Shown: positions 8,208-16,711, numbered from the stretch's first letter. The stretch is DNA of 64,000 nt from Allobosea thiooxidans (GCF_900168195.1 NZ_FUYX01000009.1:143510-207509); one strand, 5' to 3'. Translations and numbers: made by a program. Notes: generated from the sequence alone by a model not told the origin.

Positions 8208-8707
8208 TGCAACGCCCCAGCGCTTCGATCATCGCCGACAGAATCTGCGCATCCGCGCCTTCAAGCTCAAGCTGTACCCCGTTCGGCAGCGACGCCTTCA
8301 ACCGCACCCGTGGGGATCGCGGCCGAGCCGACGGAGACGGTGACCGCGCGACCGGCCCGGCCTCGACCACCGGAACGAAACCCGATGGCGCCATCTTCGG
8401 CATAACCATCAACGCGCTCTTCGCCTGCCGGTCCCAGCGAAGCCTGATCCAGTTACGCAACTGATTGGCATTGATCCCGTGCGCCAGCGCCAGACCGGCA
8501 ATCGAAACCCCGGGCTCAAGCGCCGCATCGATCAAGCGATCCTTCTCGGCCGGGTCATAATAACGCTTCCCGTTCCCGAGGACCTTCGTCACTCGAAGCC
8601 CAGAACCGCCCGCTCCATTCAACGTCATCGTGTCCACAGTCCCCATTGTGGACACAGACTCCATCAACCCCGCAGCGATCAACAGGTGCAGGGATTTCGG
8701 CGCTTAC
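8170..8707 (-). mobile_element. IS66-family remnant (one end, tnpA, start of tnpB)
   Basis: One terminus is visible at 8707 (minus strand begins GTAAGCGCCGAAATCCC, the usual IS66 end). It contains tnpA and the first codons of tnpB; the remainder with tnpC and the second end is missing, replaced by unrelated DNA next to the IS1380 remnant. The inner border at about 8170 is an estimate from where tnpB similarity stops. Confidence 0.65.
8191..8664 (-). CDS. IS66-family accessory protein TnpA
   Basis: About 157 residues from ATG 8664 (an in-frame TTG at 8682 is possible). It has the HTH of IS66 TnpA: YYDPAEKDRLIDAALEPG, then SIAGLALAHGINANQLRNWI, followed by a linker and a C-terminal domain ending LEGADAQILSAMIEALGR. 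It is probably a DNA-binding helper of the IS66 transposase, but with tnpB truncated and tnpC missing it is an orphan. The IS66 end appears to lie 43 bases upstream at 8707, where the minus strand reads GTAAGCGCC, a typical IS66 terminus. Confidence 0.8.
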   Translation of the reverse strand: MESVSTMGTVDTMTLNGAGGSGLRVTKVLGNGKRYYDPAEKDRLIDAALEPGVSIAGLALAHGINANQLRNWIRLRWDRQAKSALMVMPKMAPSGFVPVVEAGPVARSPSPSARPRSPRVRLKASLPNGVQLELEGADAQILSAMIEALGRCNVPVG

Positions 8708-8803
8708 CATGACTGCACCCGACCCGCGTCAGCCGCCAAAAATCCTTGCACCGCCGAGCCACAACTGGAGTAAAATTAGGCCACTTGCATCGTGGAGCGG
8801 CGG

Positions 8804-8839
8804 ATATGGCAGGGCTCCCGATCGGGGGCCCTGCCATAT
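8804..8839. repeat. 36-bp near-perfect palindrome
   Basis: The half-sites ATATGGCAGGGCTCCCGA and TCGGGGGCCCTGCCATAT pair at 17 of 18 positions with no spacer. It lies 66 bases beyond the stop of the last gene of the phage cassette and could form a strong hairpin or cruciform; no T-run follows on the minus strand, so an ordinary intrinsic terminator is not established. Confidence 0.8.
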
Positions 8840-8904
8840 CGCGCTGCCGATGTTGATAAGGGCGTGATCTGGCCGGTATCGGGATCGACTTCGTTGGTGG
8901 TGTC

Positions 8905-9108
8905 CTAGTTTTGTTCCGCCCCGTGGCGGCGCGCCGGCGGCCAGCGGATTGAGACGACATTCGATCGCGGCGCATCCCTCTCGGTACGAGCCACCGCCTC
9001 AAGCAGAAGCTCAAGAGCTCGGCGCAGGCGGTCATCTTCCGGGCTGTCCTCATCGAGCGTGAGGAATGTGCGGATCAAGAAAGCTCGGCATTGTGGGTAG
9101 TTGGTCAT
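8905..9108 (-). CDS. Small hypothetical protein of the phage packaging cassette
   Basis: A 67-residue protein from ATG 9108, starting MTNYPQCRAFLIRTFLTLDED, acidic in the middle and basic at the end. I recognise no domain. A longer frame (to 9297) reads back over the terminase gene but is low-complexity and unlikely. It is the last gene on the same strand as the terminase, about 90 bases after it, and so probably belongs to the same phage-derived transcription unit. Its function is unknown. Confidence 0.55.
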   Translation of the reverse strand: MTNYPQCRAFLIRTFLTLDEDSPEDDRLRRALELLLEAVARTERDAPRSNVVSIRWPPARRHGAEQN

Positions 9109-9200
9109 GATGTGGATCGGCACCAATCCCCATGCAGATTTACCAGCGTGCTGATCTGGACCAAAGTGATCGTCCCGTCTTTTCGTCGAATCTCCCATCG

Positions 9201-10658
9201 TCACGCGCGCCGTTGCGGTCGATTGATCCGCAGAGGACGGCCGGTCACAGGATGCCGCTCGATGAGGCTGCCGGTCGTCCGAGGTGAAGCAGACCATTCG
9301 ACAAACTGAACCAGGCTGTCGACCTGATCGTCATATTTGCCCATCGGGAAAGCCATCAGCTCACGGCGGAACTCGGGCAGCCAGGGGGCTTCGGTCGGAA
9401 GGAGGTAATGTCCGGTTTCCAGCCGTGCCGTTTGCGCTTCGAGGCGTGTCGCCTTGTCGAGGCGAGGCTTGGCCCCATGATAACGCCAGGGCCGGTTTTC
9501 CTCCTGCCGAAGCTGCTGCAGCAGCGAGATCCCTGAACCGGCATATTCGATCAGGACGTGATCGGCATTCCACCGATGGGCCATGGCCGCAACGCGCCGC
9601 TTCAGGTCGGGGAAGTCGAGCCGTTCTCGGCTCACATCCAGCAGATGCCAGCGCTTGTCGCGAAACCCCCAGGTTGTCCCGACCGAGAAGTCGCTGGTCG
9701 GTTCGGCTGTGAGCGCAGTGTCCCAGCTCTGGACGATCCACTGGAATTCCTCGCGGCGGACCGGGCCAGAGTAGCTTCCGAACCATTCCAGCCGGACACG
9801 GTTGCCGCCGGGGGGCGTCGGGTCCTGCTGGTACTGCGCCGAGAAGACATGGGCGCCCATTTCGATGCGCAGTTGCTCGAGCGTCTCCAGCGGCTCGCGC
9901 TCGGGACACAGGGCTGTGCCGGGCTGACGGTGTTTGACCTTGCTGAACGCCAGCGGGATGACTTCGTGCTCGCGTGCAATAGCCGGCAGGTTGAGATGTT
10001 CGAACTGGCCTGTCTGCATGAGGTATCCTGGCAGATCGTCCTCGTGCAGCCGCTGCTGGATCACGATGATGCGTCCGTCGACCTTGTTGTTGAGGCGCGA
10101 GAGAAGGGTCTGCTCGTAATAGTCGCGCACCCTCTGCCGTTCGGCAGCCGAGCTGGCATCAGCAGCCTTCATCAGGTCATCGACGATGATCAGATCGGCG
10201 CCGAAGCCGGTGACGGCGCCGCCAAGCGATACCGCCTTGCGCCCGCCCTGCGCCTGCGTGATCTGCTCGTCCAAGCGGTTGCCACCAACCTCGAGGCGGG
10301 TGTGCGGGAACAGGCTGGCATACCAGCTCGATGCGATGACCGACCGAAAGTCACGGGCGTGCTTGACCGCCAGATCGTTGCCATAGCTGGCAACCATGAC
10401 CTTGAGGGCAGGGTGGCGTCCGAGCATCCATGCGGGCAAGGCTACTGCAGCACAGATCGACTTGCCATGCCGTGGCGGGACCGTGATGATCAGGCGCCTG
10501 GTTTCTCCGGATGCGACCTTTTCGAGAGCATGGCAGATCGCATTGACATGCCAAGAGGGCAGGAACCGCTGCGCGGGATGCAGCTGTTCGAAGGCGCGCC
10601 AGACAAAGGGGAAGAGATGCTTGCGTCGCAGCGCGCGGATGGCGTCTGGCCGTCTCAT
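9201..10658 (-). CDS. Phage terminase large subunit
   Basis: A 485-residue terminase ATPase-nuclease of the kind that packages phage DNA into capsids. The ATPase domain has a Walker A motif PPRHGKS (residues 61-67) and Walker B LIIVDD (156-161); the RNase H-like nuclease domain shows SWDTALTAEPTSDFSV, then VLIEYAGSG and the terminal acidic YDDQVDSLVQF. Start ATG 10658 follows GGAGAAGAGCC and overlaps the previous stop as ATGA. All key motifs are present, so the enzyme may be functional, yet no portal, protease, capsid or tail genes lie in the window. Confidence 0.92.
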   Translation of the reverse strand: MRRPDAIRALRRKHLFPFVWRAFEQLHPAQRFLPSWHVNAICHALEKVASGETRRLIITVPPRHGKSICAAVALPAWMLGRHPALKVMVASYGNDLAVKHARDFRSVIASSWYASLFPHTRLEVGGNRLDEQITQAQGGRKAVSLGGAVTGFGADLIIVDDLMKAADASSAAERQRVRDYYEQTLLSRLNNKVDGRIIVIQQRLHEDDLPGYLMQTGQFEHLNLPAIAREHEVIPLAFSKVKHRQPGTALCPEREPLETLEQLRIEMGAHVFSAQYQQDPTPPGGNRVRLEWFGSYSGPVRREEFQWIVQSWDTALTAEPTSDFSVGTTWGFRDKRWHLLDVSRERLDFPDLKRRVAAMAHRWNADHVLIEYAGSGISLLQQLRQEENRPWRYHGAKPRLDKATRLEAQTARLETGHYLLPTEAPWLPEFRRELMAFPMGKYDDQVDSLVQFVEWSASPRTTGSLIERHPVTGRPLRINRPQRRA

Positions 10659-11179
10659 GGCTCTTCTCCTCGACCCGGGATGTGCTGCTCCAGGAACCAT
10701 TGCAGGGCCTCTGCGTCCGATGCGTGCTCCTCCGGCGATGGCGATGCTCCGGGGAGCGCAGCTGCCTGGCTTCCCACATTGTCGCCCTCGAGCAACCTGA
10801 CCAGAGCGGTGTAGAGCTTGGCGTCGCCGGACTCGGCAAAGCGGTTGACGAGCTTGGTGACCCCGATCTCACCTTTGGACATCCGTCGTTCACGTCCGCC
10901 TTCGCGAACCACCACCTTGGCCAGCAGCTTCTCGCGGGTCAGGGTGCTCAGGTTCTTCGCGCTTTTGGGCCGCCCCTTCGGATTGCCGGACTGGCCGGCC
11001 CGGAAGCGCGACGCGAGAGGAGGGCGGCCATAGCCGACCTCGTATGCGGGAGCGTCGTCACCGTCCGCCGAACTGGCAGCGGCAGGCGAGGCGCATTCGG
11101 GCCCCGCCGGCGGATTGCCTTCGAGCGGCTGATCCGGTGCGAGAGCGCTGCGATCGACGCTGGAGAGCTGCCTAGGCAT
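10655..11179 (-). CDS. DUF5681 domain protein (phage-associated)
   Basis: A 174-residue protein. The middle holds the DUF5681 signature FRAGQSGNPKGRPKSAKN, found in proteins encoded beside phage terminases; this, with its position, suggests a small-terminase-like or DNA-binding role, but that is inference. The N terminus is a low-complexity Ala/Pro-rich stretch. It overlaps both neighbours (start inside the end of the methyltransferase gene, stop in ATGA with the terminase), indicating translational coupling of the three genes. Confidence 0.8.
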   Translation of the reverse strand: MPRQLSSVDRSALAPDQPLEGNPPAGPECASPAAASSADGDDAPAYEVGYGRPPLASRFRAGQSGNPKGRPKSAKNLSTLTREKLLAKVVVREGGRERRMSKGEIGVTKLVNRFAESGDAKLYTALVRLLEGDNVGSQAAALPGASPSPEEHASDAEALQWFLEQHIPGRGEEP

Positions 11180-12635
11180 GGCTTGTCTCCTCCGTCGGTG
11201 CAGCGGTATCGAGCGAGGCCGGAGGCATCGGCAGGCGCAAAGCCTGCCGCGCCGCGAAGGTCTCGCCGGTCGCGGCATTCACGGCGTCCTTGCCGGTCAG
11301 TGTCTGCCAGCGCCGGATCGCGACATCGACATAGACCGGGTCGATCTCGATGCCGTACCCGATCCGGCGGATCTTTTCGGCCGCGATCAGGGTCGTGCCG
11401 GAGCCGCAGAAGCAGTCGAGGACGCTGTCGCCGGCATGGGTGCAGTCCTTGATCGCATCGGCGACGAGCGCCCAGGGCTTCACTGTCGGATGGGCACCGA
11501 GATCCTCCATGCGCCCTTTCCGGAAGGTGTTGACCCCGGCATAGGTCCAGAGCGTGGTGCGCGAGCGGCCATATTTGCCGAGCTGGACGTTGTTGACATG
11601 CCGGTCCTCGTCGCCGCCATGCTTGAAGACATGCACGAACTCAGTCTGCTGTCGGTAGAGGCTGCCCATCCCCGCATTGGTCTTCGCCCAGGTGCAGGTC
11701 ACCTTGAAGCGGAGATCGGCGTTGCGCGCCGCGCCCAGCAATTCGAAGGCATGTGCCCCATCCATGCAGACATAGTGCAGCGCCCCGGGCACCGAGTACT
11801 GTCGTGCCAGCGAGAGGTATGTGGTCAGGAAGGTCGTGAACTCGCCCTCGCTCATCTCGCCGGAGGCCATGGCGAACTCGCGGTGCTGCACTTTGCCGAG
11901 CCCGCAGACATGGCCCGAGACGGGCACGTTGTATGGCGGATCCGACCAGACCGTTCGGGCACGCTCGGCACCGAGCAGGCGGGCGTAGCTCCCGGGCTCG
12001 AGGGCGGAGCCGCACAGCAACCGATGCTTGCCGAGCAGCCAGAGATCACCTGGCTGTGTCACCGTCGGACCGGAACGGGGCTCCGGCAGGAGATCGGCCT
12101 TGTCGGGACTGGTATCGGCGTCGTCGAGGCTCTCGATGATCAGGTCGACCTCGGCGGTCTCAAAGCCCGTCAGCTCGGGAATATCGGGATCGATCTCGAT
12201 CGCGACGAGGTCCTTGAGCTCGAGCGCGAGTGCGGTCTTGTTCCAGCTCGACAGTTCGCCTAGGCGGTTGTCGGCAATCCGGAAGGCCTGCACCTGCTGG
12301 GCGCTGAGATGCCCGGCGCGGATCACCGGCACGGTGCGCAGCCCGAGCTCCTTTGCTGCAGCCAGCCGGCCATGGCCGGCAATGATGGTATCCGCGTGGT
12401 CGATGATGATCGGCACCAGGAAGCCGACCTGCCGGATTATCCCGGCAAGCTTGATGATCTGATGCTCATCGTGATCGCGCGGATTGCGCTCATAGGCCCT
12501 TACCGTACCGATGGGCAGGTGCTCGATCACGTTGGCGAGCAAGGTGTTGCCGTTGCCGCTAGGCCTATCACCCTGGCGCCCGCTGGCCCGGCGACCGGTG
12601 GGGCGGGCCGCCGCGGCCCGAATCCTCGAAGACAT
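11172..12635 (-). CDS. ParB-like / DNA methyltransferase fusion (phage type)
   Basis: A 487-residue protein with two parts. Residues ~35-130 form a ParB/Srx-like domain (IGTVRAYERNPRDHDE, then IIAGHGRLAAAKELGL), and residues ~195-460 a beta-class DNA methyltransferase with DPPY at 232-235, then HPTVKP and the SAM-binding FCGSGTT at 409-415. DPPY suggests adenine-N6 or cytosine-N4 methylation. ParB-methylase fusions are common in phage and prophage early or packaging regions. A GAGAGGATC site precedes the ATG. It heads the overlapping cassette with the DUF5681 and terminase genes. No restriction enzyme is nearby, so it is an orphan methylase. Confidence 0.9.
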   Translation of the reverse strand: MSSRIRAAAARPTGRRASGRQGDRPSGNGNTLLANVIEHLPIGTVRAYERNPRDHDEHQIIKLAGIIRQVGFLVPIIIDHADTIIAGHGRLAAAKELGLRTVPVIRAGHLSAQQVQAFRIADNRLGELSSWNKTALALELKDLVAIEIDPDIPELTGFETAEVDLIIESLDDADTSPDKADLLPEPRSGPTVTQPGDLWLLGKHRLLCGSALEPGSYARLLGAERARTVWSDPPYNVPVSGHVCGLGKVQHREFAMASGEMSEGEFTTFLTTYLSLARQYSVPGALHYVCMDGAHAFELLGAARNADLRFKVTCTWAKTNAGMGSLYRQQTEFVHVFKHGGDEDRHVNNVQLGKYGRSRTTLWTYAGVNTFRKGRMEDLGAHPTVKPWALVADAIKDCTHAGDSVLDCFCGSGTTLIAAEKIRRIGYGIEIDPVYVDVAIRRWQTLTGKDAVNAATGETFAARQALRLPMPPASLDTAAPTEETSHA

Positions 12636-13361
12636 GATGTGATCCTCTCATGCAGCCCGGACGCACCGGAACTGGTCGGGTGAGGATCTCACTATTGGAA
12701 TCGAGGAGGCGACGACGCGCGGGAACCGGGCAAAAATCGACACTCCCCGATCTCCATCAAGGAGATCCGGTGATGTCGTCTGCTGCTCCGGTTGTGCTAC
12801 CCCTCGCACGTGGGGAGGATATTGGGTGCTGCTGACGCTGAAGCCCAAAACCGAGGATGCCCCGGCTCTGCTTCGACCCCGCAGCTATGGGTCGCACTGC
12901 TCAATGTCAATAGGCTGAAGTCAAGGCGAGCTTCGCTGTTTGCGCTGAAAGCGCTCCCTGTTCCTGCCAGATCATTCCCTGTTATCGAGCCTAGGGAATT
13001 TGACCGCAAACCGCTGATAAGGCGAACGAAATTCAACTCGATCCAATGCCGAACGCTGTTTTCGCGCGAAGATTCGCTGTTTTTCCGGGTAGAACAGGGA
13101 ATTCAGCCATGAGACTGGTTCGATCGAAAACGCATGCACCACCATTTCCCCTACTTCTCAAAGCACGCCGGCGCACCAGCGCGCGAACCTGCGCCCCATG
13201 CTGGGGGATATCCGGGGAGCCTGTTTCCCCCGCGCCCCGCGAATCTCCCCTCCTCCACTAAGCCGGTGTTGCCCGGCCTCGACGCCGGCAGACCACGCCC
13301 CTCAAATGGGGGATGCGCTGACTTGACGGGATGTTGCTGAATGGGCGCCGGGGGTGGCGTC
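12636..13361. other. Long region without a supported gene
   Basis: Open frames here are short and lack credible protein features or ribosome sites. The segment 12880-13130 is lower in GC than the surroundings and contains ATTCCCTGTT at 12974-12983 and its inverted copy AACAGGGAAT at 13093-13102, with a further CTCCCTGTTCC copy just upstream. Such AGGGAAT-rich stretches occur as non-coding, element-associated sequence in Hyphomicrobiales (from memory). I see nothing else definite. Confidence 0.5.
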
Positions 13362-13475
13362 ATGGTTCAGGACGAGCAAATCGTTGGCATCGTTGCCGAG
13401 GCAACACCGCATTGGATGCTGACGGCGATCAACCTTCTCGGAGCCTTGACCGTCGTGCTGCTCAACGCGGCCTGA
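13362..13475 (+). CDS. Possible 37-residue membrane peptide
   Basis: The frame starts at ATG 13362 and reads a short polar head (MVQDEQIVGIVAEATP) followed by a hydrophobic stretch with LTAINLLGALTVVLLN, compatible with one membrane helix, and ends 24 bases before the convergent gene stop. The codon third positions are GC-rich as in real genes here. The ribosome site is weak (GGGGGTGG at about 8-14 bases). Function unknown; it may be spurious. Confidence 0.35.
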   Translation: MVQDEQIVGIVAEATPHWMLTAINLLGALTVVLLNAA

Positions 13476-13498
13476 GCGCGCCGCCCCCCTTCACACCG

Positions 13499-14557
13499 TC
13501 AGCGGATCACCCGCGCCGCGCCATCCGCGAAGGGTTCGCCGCCTTTCGCGATCGCCGCCAGTTCCTCGCCGAACCGGGCTGCGATCGGCAGGCGGAAATG
13601 CAGCGGGTCCCAGTAATTCGCATCCTGCGTGGTGATCGGCGAAGCATGCGCGTAATCGACCGTAATCGCGCCGCGGCGGCTGGCCAGGGCGGCGATCTCG
13701 GCCTTGCAGGCGGCATAGCGCTGCCAGGCGGCCGAGCCCTCGCGGGGGTAGGCCATCAGATGGGCCGGCGGCAGCACGAGCATCACCTCGGTCTGGTTCG
13801 GGAAGGCGCCGATCGCCTCCTCGAGCCAGGCCAGGGCCGGGAAGCGCCAGCCGGCGCGCTCGGCGGCGGACACGGCCTCCGGCGGCGTGACCGGCGACGC
13901 ATCGAGCGGCCTGCCGCCGCTGCCGGCATAGATGTGGCTGCGCGCACGGGCGAGATCGTAGCTCGCCTCCGGCGGCGTGAAGACCTCGTAGCCGTCGCCG
14001 CGGATGCGTTCGCGCGCCCAGCCGAGACGATAGGCCATCAGCCGGCCCGCGATCTCGAGATTGGTCAGGTTCAGCAGCTTCGGCCAGTCGCTCCAGCGCA
14101 CCTCGCGCGACAGCCAGTCCGGCACCGGCCGCGGCGTCAGGCGCTTGGCCGGATCCGTGGCGTCCGGCTCGCACCAGGTGGTATCGAACCCCCAGACGAT
14201 CCGCTTCGGCGCGGCGACATGGCTGCGGAACAGCCCGGCCATCTGAAGCTGTTCCCAGGGGGTCGCGGCGTTCATCGCAAGGTTGACGAAGCGGGCGTCG
14301 AGCCCCTGTGACAGCAGTTGCGGATCGAGGAGCCGCATGGTCGAGGTTCCGAGGATCGCCGCATCGAAGCGGCCGGAACGCACCAGCTGCGGATACATGT
14401 AGCGCTGGTTGATATCCATGATCGGCCGCGCCGGCTGCCCGGCCCCGACGCGCAAGCCGAACGGATCGAGCCCGGCGATGAAGGCGAAGAGCAGCCCGGC
14501 GCAGCTGGCAGCCGCCAGCACGAACCATCGCGACCATGCGATCCAGGCCTTCGCCAT
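13499..14557 (-). CDS. Membrane-anchored SGNH-like protein of unknown function
   Basis: A 352-residue protein with one N-terminal membrane segment (residues ~12-30) and a periplasmic domain. The segment AAILGTSTMRLLDP places a Ser after Gly-Thr as in block I of SGNH hydrolases, and the C-terminal YWDPLHFR gives a candidate Asp/His pair, so an esterase or O-acetyl-transfer role on an envelope polymer is possible. Overall similarity to characterised enzymes is not recognisable to me. No operon partner on the same strand; the upstream neighbour is divergent. Confidence 0.75.
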   Translation of the reverse strand: MAKAWIAWSRWFVLAAASCAGLLFAFIAGLDPFGLRVGAGQPARPIMDINQRYMYPQLVRSGRFDAAILGTSTMRLLDPQLLSQGLDARFVNLAMNAATPWEQLQMAGLFRSHVAAPKRIVWGFDTTWCEPDATDPAKRLTPRPVPDWLSREVRWSDWPKLLNLTNLEIAGRLMAYRLGWARERIRGDGYEVFTPPEASYDLARARSHIYAGSGGRPLDASPVTPPEAVSAAERAGWRFPALAWLEEAIGAFPNQTEVMLVLPPAHLMAYPREGSAAWQRYAACKAEIAALASRRGAITVDYAHASPITTQDANYWDPLHFRLPIAARFGEELAAIAKGGEPFADGAARVIR

Positions 14558-14717
14558 TCCGGGTTTCCGCTCCGCCGCCGGACAGTTTCGTCACGCGGGA
14601 CCGCCCCGAGACCGGGGTCCGACCGCGCGGCTCTCTTCGCACAGGCGCCGGCAACGCCACAACGCGAAACACCGCCCCATATGGCTATGCCCGGGCGGAC
14701 ATGCGAGAGAAAAGCCG

Positions 14718-15644
14718 ATGATCGCGCGCGCCTTCCGCCATTCGCCAGGTAGTCTGCGACGGCTCGCCGCGGTACCGGCCTTGCTCGCGCTGCTGGCCTG
14801 CGCGGCCTGGGCCGAGGAGACCTCGCCCCCCTCCTCAGGCATCCAGGACGCTCTCTGCCGGCTGATCGACGATGCGGCGCGGCAACACGACGTCCCGCCC
14901 GCCTTCCTGACCCGGCTGATCTTCCAGGAATCGAGCTTCCGCCCGCATGTCACCAGCCCGGCCGGCGCCCAGGGCGTGGCGCAGTTCATGCCGGGCACGG
15001 CGCGCGAGCGCGGCCTCGCCAACCCCTTCGATCCGGAACAGGCCGTACCCAAGGCCGCGCATTTCCTGGCCGAACTGCGCGAGCGCTTCGGCAATTGGGG
15101 GCTCGCGGCCGCCGCCTATAATGGCGGACCGAACCGCCTCGCCGGCTGGCTCGCCGCCCGCGCCGCGGGACAGTCGCGCTTCCTGCCGATGGAAACCGAG
15201 AACTACGTCCTGCTGATCACCGGCGCCGCCGTCGAGGATTGGGCCCAGGACGCCGCCGGTGCCGCGAATGGCGACGGCCGCTCTCCTCCGGCGCGCCCGG
15301 CGACGCGGGATCCCCAGGCCGCCTGCGCACCGACCCTCGTCGCGATCCGGCGTTCGCAGCCCGCCTTACCCGCCATTGCAGAGGCGCCTTTCGCTCCCTG
15401 GGGCGTGCAGCTCGCCGGGAACTTCTCCAAGGCGCGCGCGCTGGCGTCCTTCCAGCGCGCCGGCGCCCGCCATCGCGCCATCATCGGCGAGCTGCAGCCA
15501 ATGATCATCGGCACCCGCCTGCGCAGCCGCGGCACGCGCGCCTTCTACCGCGTCAGGCTGCCTGCCGCGACACGGGCGGAGGCTGCCGCCCTGTGCCGGC
15601 GCATTCAGGCGGATCGCGGCGCCTGCGTCGTGCTGCGCAGCTGA
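14718..15644 (+). CDS. Lytic transglycosylase with C-terminal SPOR domain
   Basis: A 308-residue exported protein. A signal peptide (residues 1-33, cleaved near AWA) is followed by an SLT-type transglycosylase domain (residues ~45-170) with the catalytic Glu in IFQESSFRP and the motifs GAQGVAQFMPGTA and AAAYNGGP. A SPOR domain (about 230-308, starting WGVQLAGNFSKARAL) should bind denuded glycan at the septum. ATG 14718 has GAGAG upstream; longer in-frame starts precede the signal peptide. It probably cleaves peptidoglycan glycan strands in the periplasm during growth or division. An L,D-transpeptidase gene follows on the same strand. Confidence 0.9.
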   Translation: MIARAFRHSPGSLRRLAAVPALLALLACAAWAEETSPPSSGIQDALCRLIDDAARQHDVPPAFLTRLIFQESSFRPHVTSPAGAQGVAQFMPGTARERGLANPFDPEQAVPKAAHFLAELRERFGNWGLAAAAYNGGPNRLAGWLAARAAGQSRFLPMETENYVLLITGAAVEDWAQDAAGAANGDGRSPPARPATRDPQAACAPTLVAIRRSQPALPAIAEAPFAPWGVQLAGNFSKARALASFQRAGARHRAIIGELQPMIIGTRLRSRGTRAFYRVRLPAATRAEAAALCRRIQADRGACVVLRS

Positions 15645-15822
15645 AACCCGCGCCGATGTTGCACGCCCGCAACGCAGAACGGCAAAGCTCGAACGCTCTC
15701 CTGGATGTGATGGAAGCGCGATTGCGGGGCGCCGGGGAAGCTGACAGGACGTTGAGGAGACGTTGACTTTTCCGTGTCAACTTCGTGTCCCCGATGCCGC
15801 CCTGTCCGTCCGAGGTTATCCG

Positions 15823-16401
15823 ATGATTCGCTCCACCCGTCTGGCCGCGCTCGCCGGCCTTGGCCTGCTTGCCCTCGGCTCCACCGCCCGGGCCGAGATC
15901 GATCCGCTGACCCGCCAGCCGCTGGTCCAGTATGTCGACCCTGCCAAGGCGCAGGCCACCGCGATTCCGCGCGAGGTCGTCGACTATCCGACCAGGTACG
16001 CACCGGGCACGATCGTGATCGATTCGACCGAACGGCGCCTCTATTTCGTGATGCCGAACGGCAAGGCGATGCGCTACGGCGTCGGCGTCGGCCGCCCCGG
16101 CTTCGACTGGGCCGGCAGCCAGACCATCACCCGCAAGCAGGAATGGCCGACCTGGACCCCGCCGGCGCAGATGCTGAAGCGCCGCCCCGACCTGCCGCGC
16201 TTCATGCCGGGCGGCCCCGACAACCCGATGGGCGCGCGCGCCCTCTATCTCGGCTCGACGCTCTATCGCATCCACGGCTCGAACGAGCCGGAGACGATCG
16301 GCCAGGCGGTCTCCTCGGGCTGCATCCGCATGCTGAACGAGGACGTGATCGACCTCTACGAGCGCACCAGGGTCGGCACCCGCGTCGTCGTCGCGCGCTG
16401 A
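15823..16401 (+). CDS. L,D-transpeptidase (YkuD family)
   Basis: A 192-residue exported enzyme with a signal peptide (cleavage near STARA at residue ~24). The YkuD domain carries the active-site signature HGSN followed by SSGCIRM, with the catalytic Cys in SGCIRM. It should form 3-3 cross-links in peptidoglycan or attach lipoproteins to it, in the periplasm. The ATG at 15823 is chosen because it opens the signal peptide; an upstream in-frame start at 15763 is not supported. A strong hairpin terminator follows at 16430. Confidence 0.92.
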   Translation: MIRSTRLAALAGLGLLALGSTARAEIDPLTRQPLVQYVDPAKAQATAIPREVVDYPTRYAPGTIVIDSTERRLYFVMPNGKAMRYGVGVGRPGFDWAGSQTITRKQEWPTWTPPAQMLKRRPDLPRFMPGGPDNPMGARALYLGSTLYRIHGSNEPETIGQAVSSGCIRMLNEDVIDLYERTRVGTRVVVAR

Positions 16402-16414
16402 GCGGCCCGCAGCT

Positions 16415-16711
16415 TCATCGATCGGGAAGGCCGGCGGAAACGCCGGCTTTTTTCTTTGCCGCGCGGCTCGCCAGGATCGCCCTGACCAGCCGGTAGAGCG
16501 CGAAGGCCGCGGCAACGGCATAGGCAAAGCCGCCGATGAAGAGGATGCCGTAGACACCGGCGAAGAGCTCGCGGTCCTGCTTGTAGGGTTCCGCCGGCAG
16601 CCCGGAATAGACATAGGCCGCGATCCCCTGCCCGACGGCATAGCCGCCCAGGACGCAGATCGGGGCGAGCACGGCGAGGGTGGCGACGAAGACGACGACA
16701 GCCTTGAGCAT
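16415..16711 (-). CDS. Small two-span membrane protein of unknown function
   Basis: A 98-residue protein from ATG 16711. Two hydrophobic helices (residues ~4-28 and ~50-74) flank a polar loop with AEPYKQDRELFAG; the C terminus is basic (ASRAAKKK). No known family is recognised. It lies 2 bases after the end of the upstream secreted-protein gene on the same strand, so the two are probably co-transcribed. Its last codons overlap the opposing terminator. Confidence 0.7.
   Translation of the reverse strand: MLKAVVVFVATLAVLAPICVLGGYAVGQGIAAYVYSGLPAEPYKQDRELFAGVYGILFIGGFAYAVAAAFALYRLVRAILASRAAKKKAGVSAGLPDR
16430..16457 (+). terminator. Rho-independent terminator after the L,D-transpeptidase
   Basis: A perfect 7-bp stem GCCGGCG/CGCCGGC with a GAAA tetraloop is followed by TTTTTTCTTT. 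It overlaps the 3' codons of the convergent small membrane protein gene. Confidence 0.9.

Noticed and set aside
12636..13361. tRNA gene or attachment site flanking the phage cassette
   Set aside because: No cloverleaf-like sequence or direct repeat pair bounding the cassette could be recognised.
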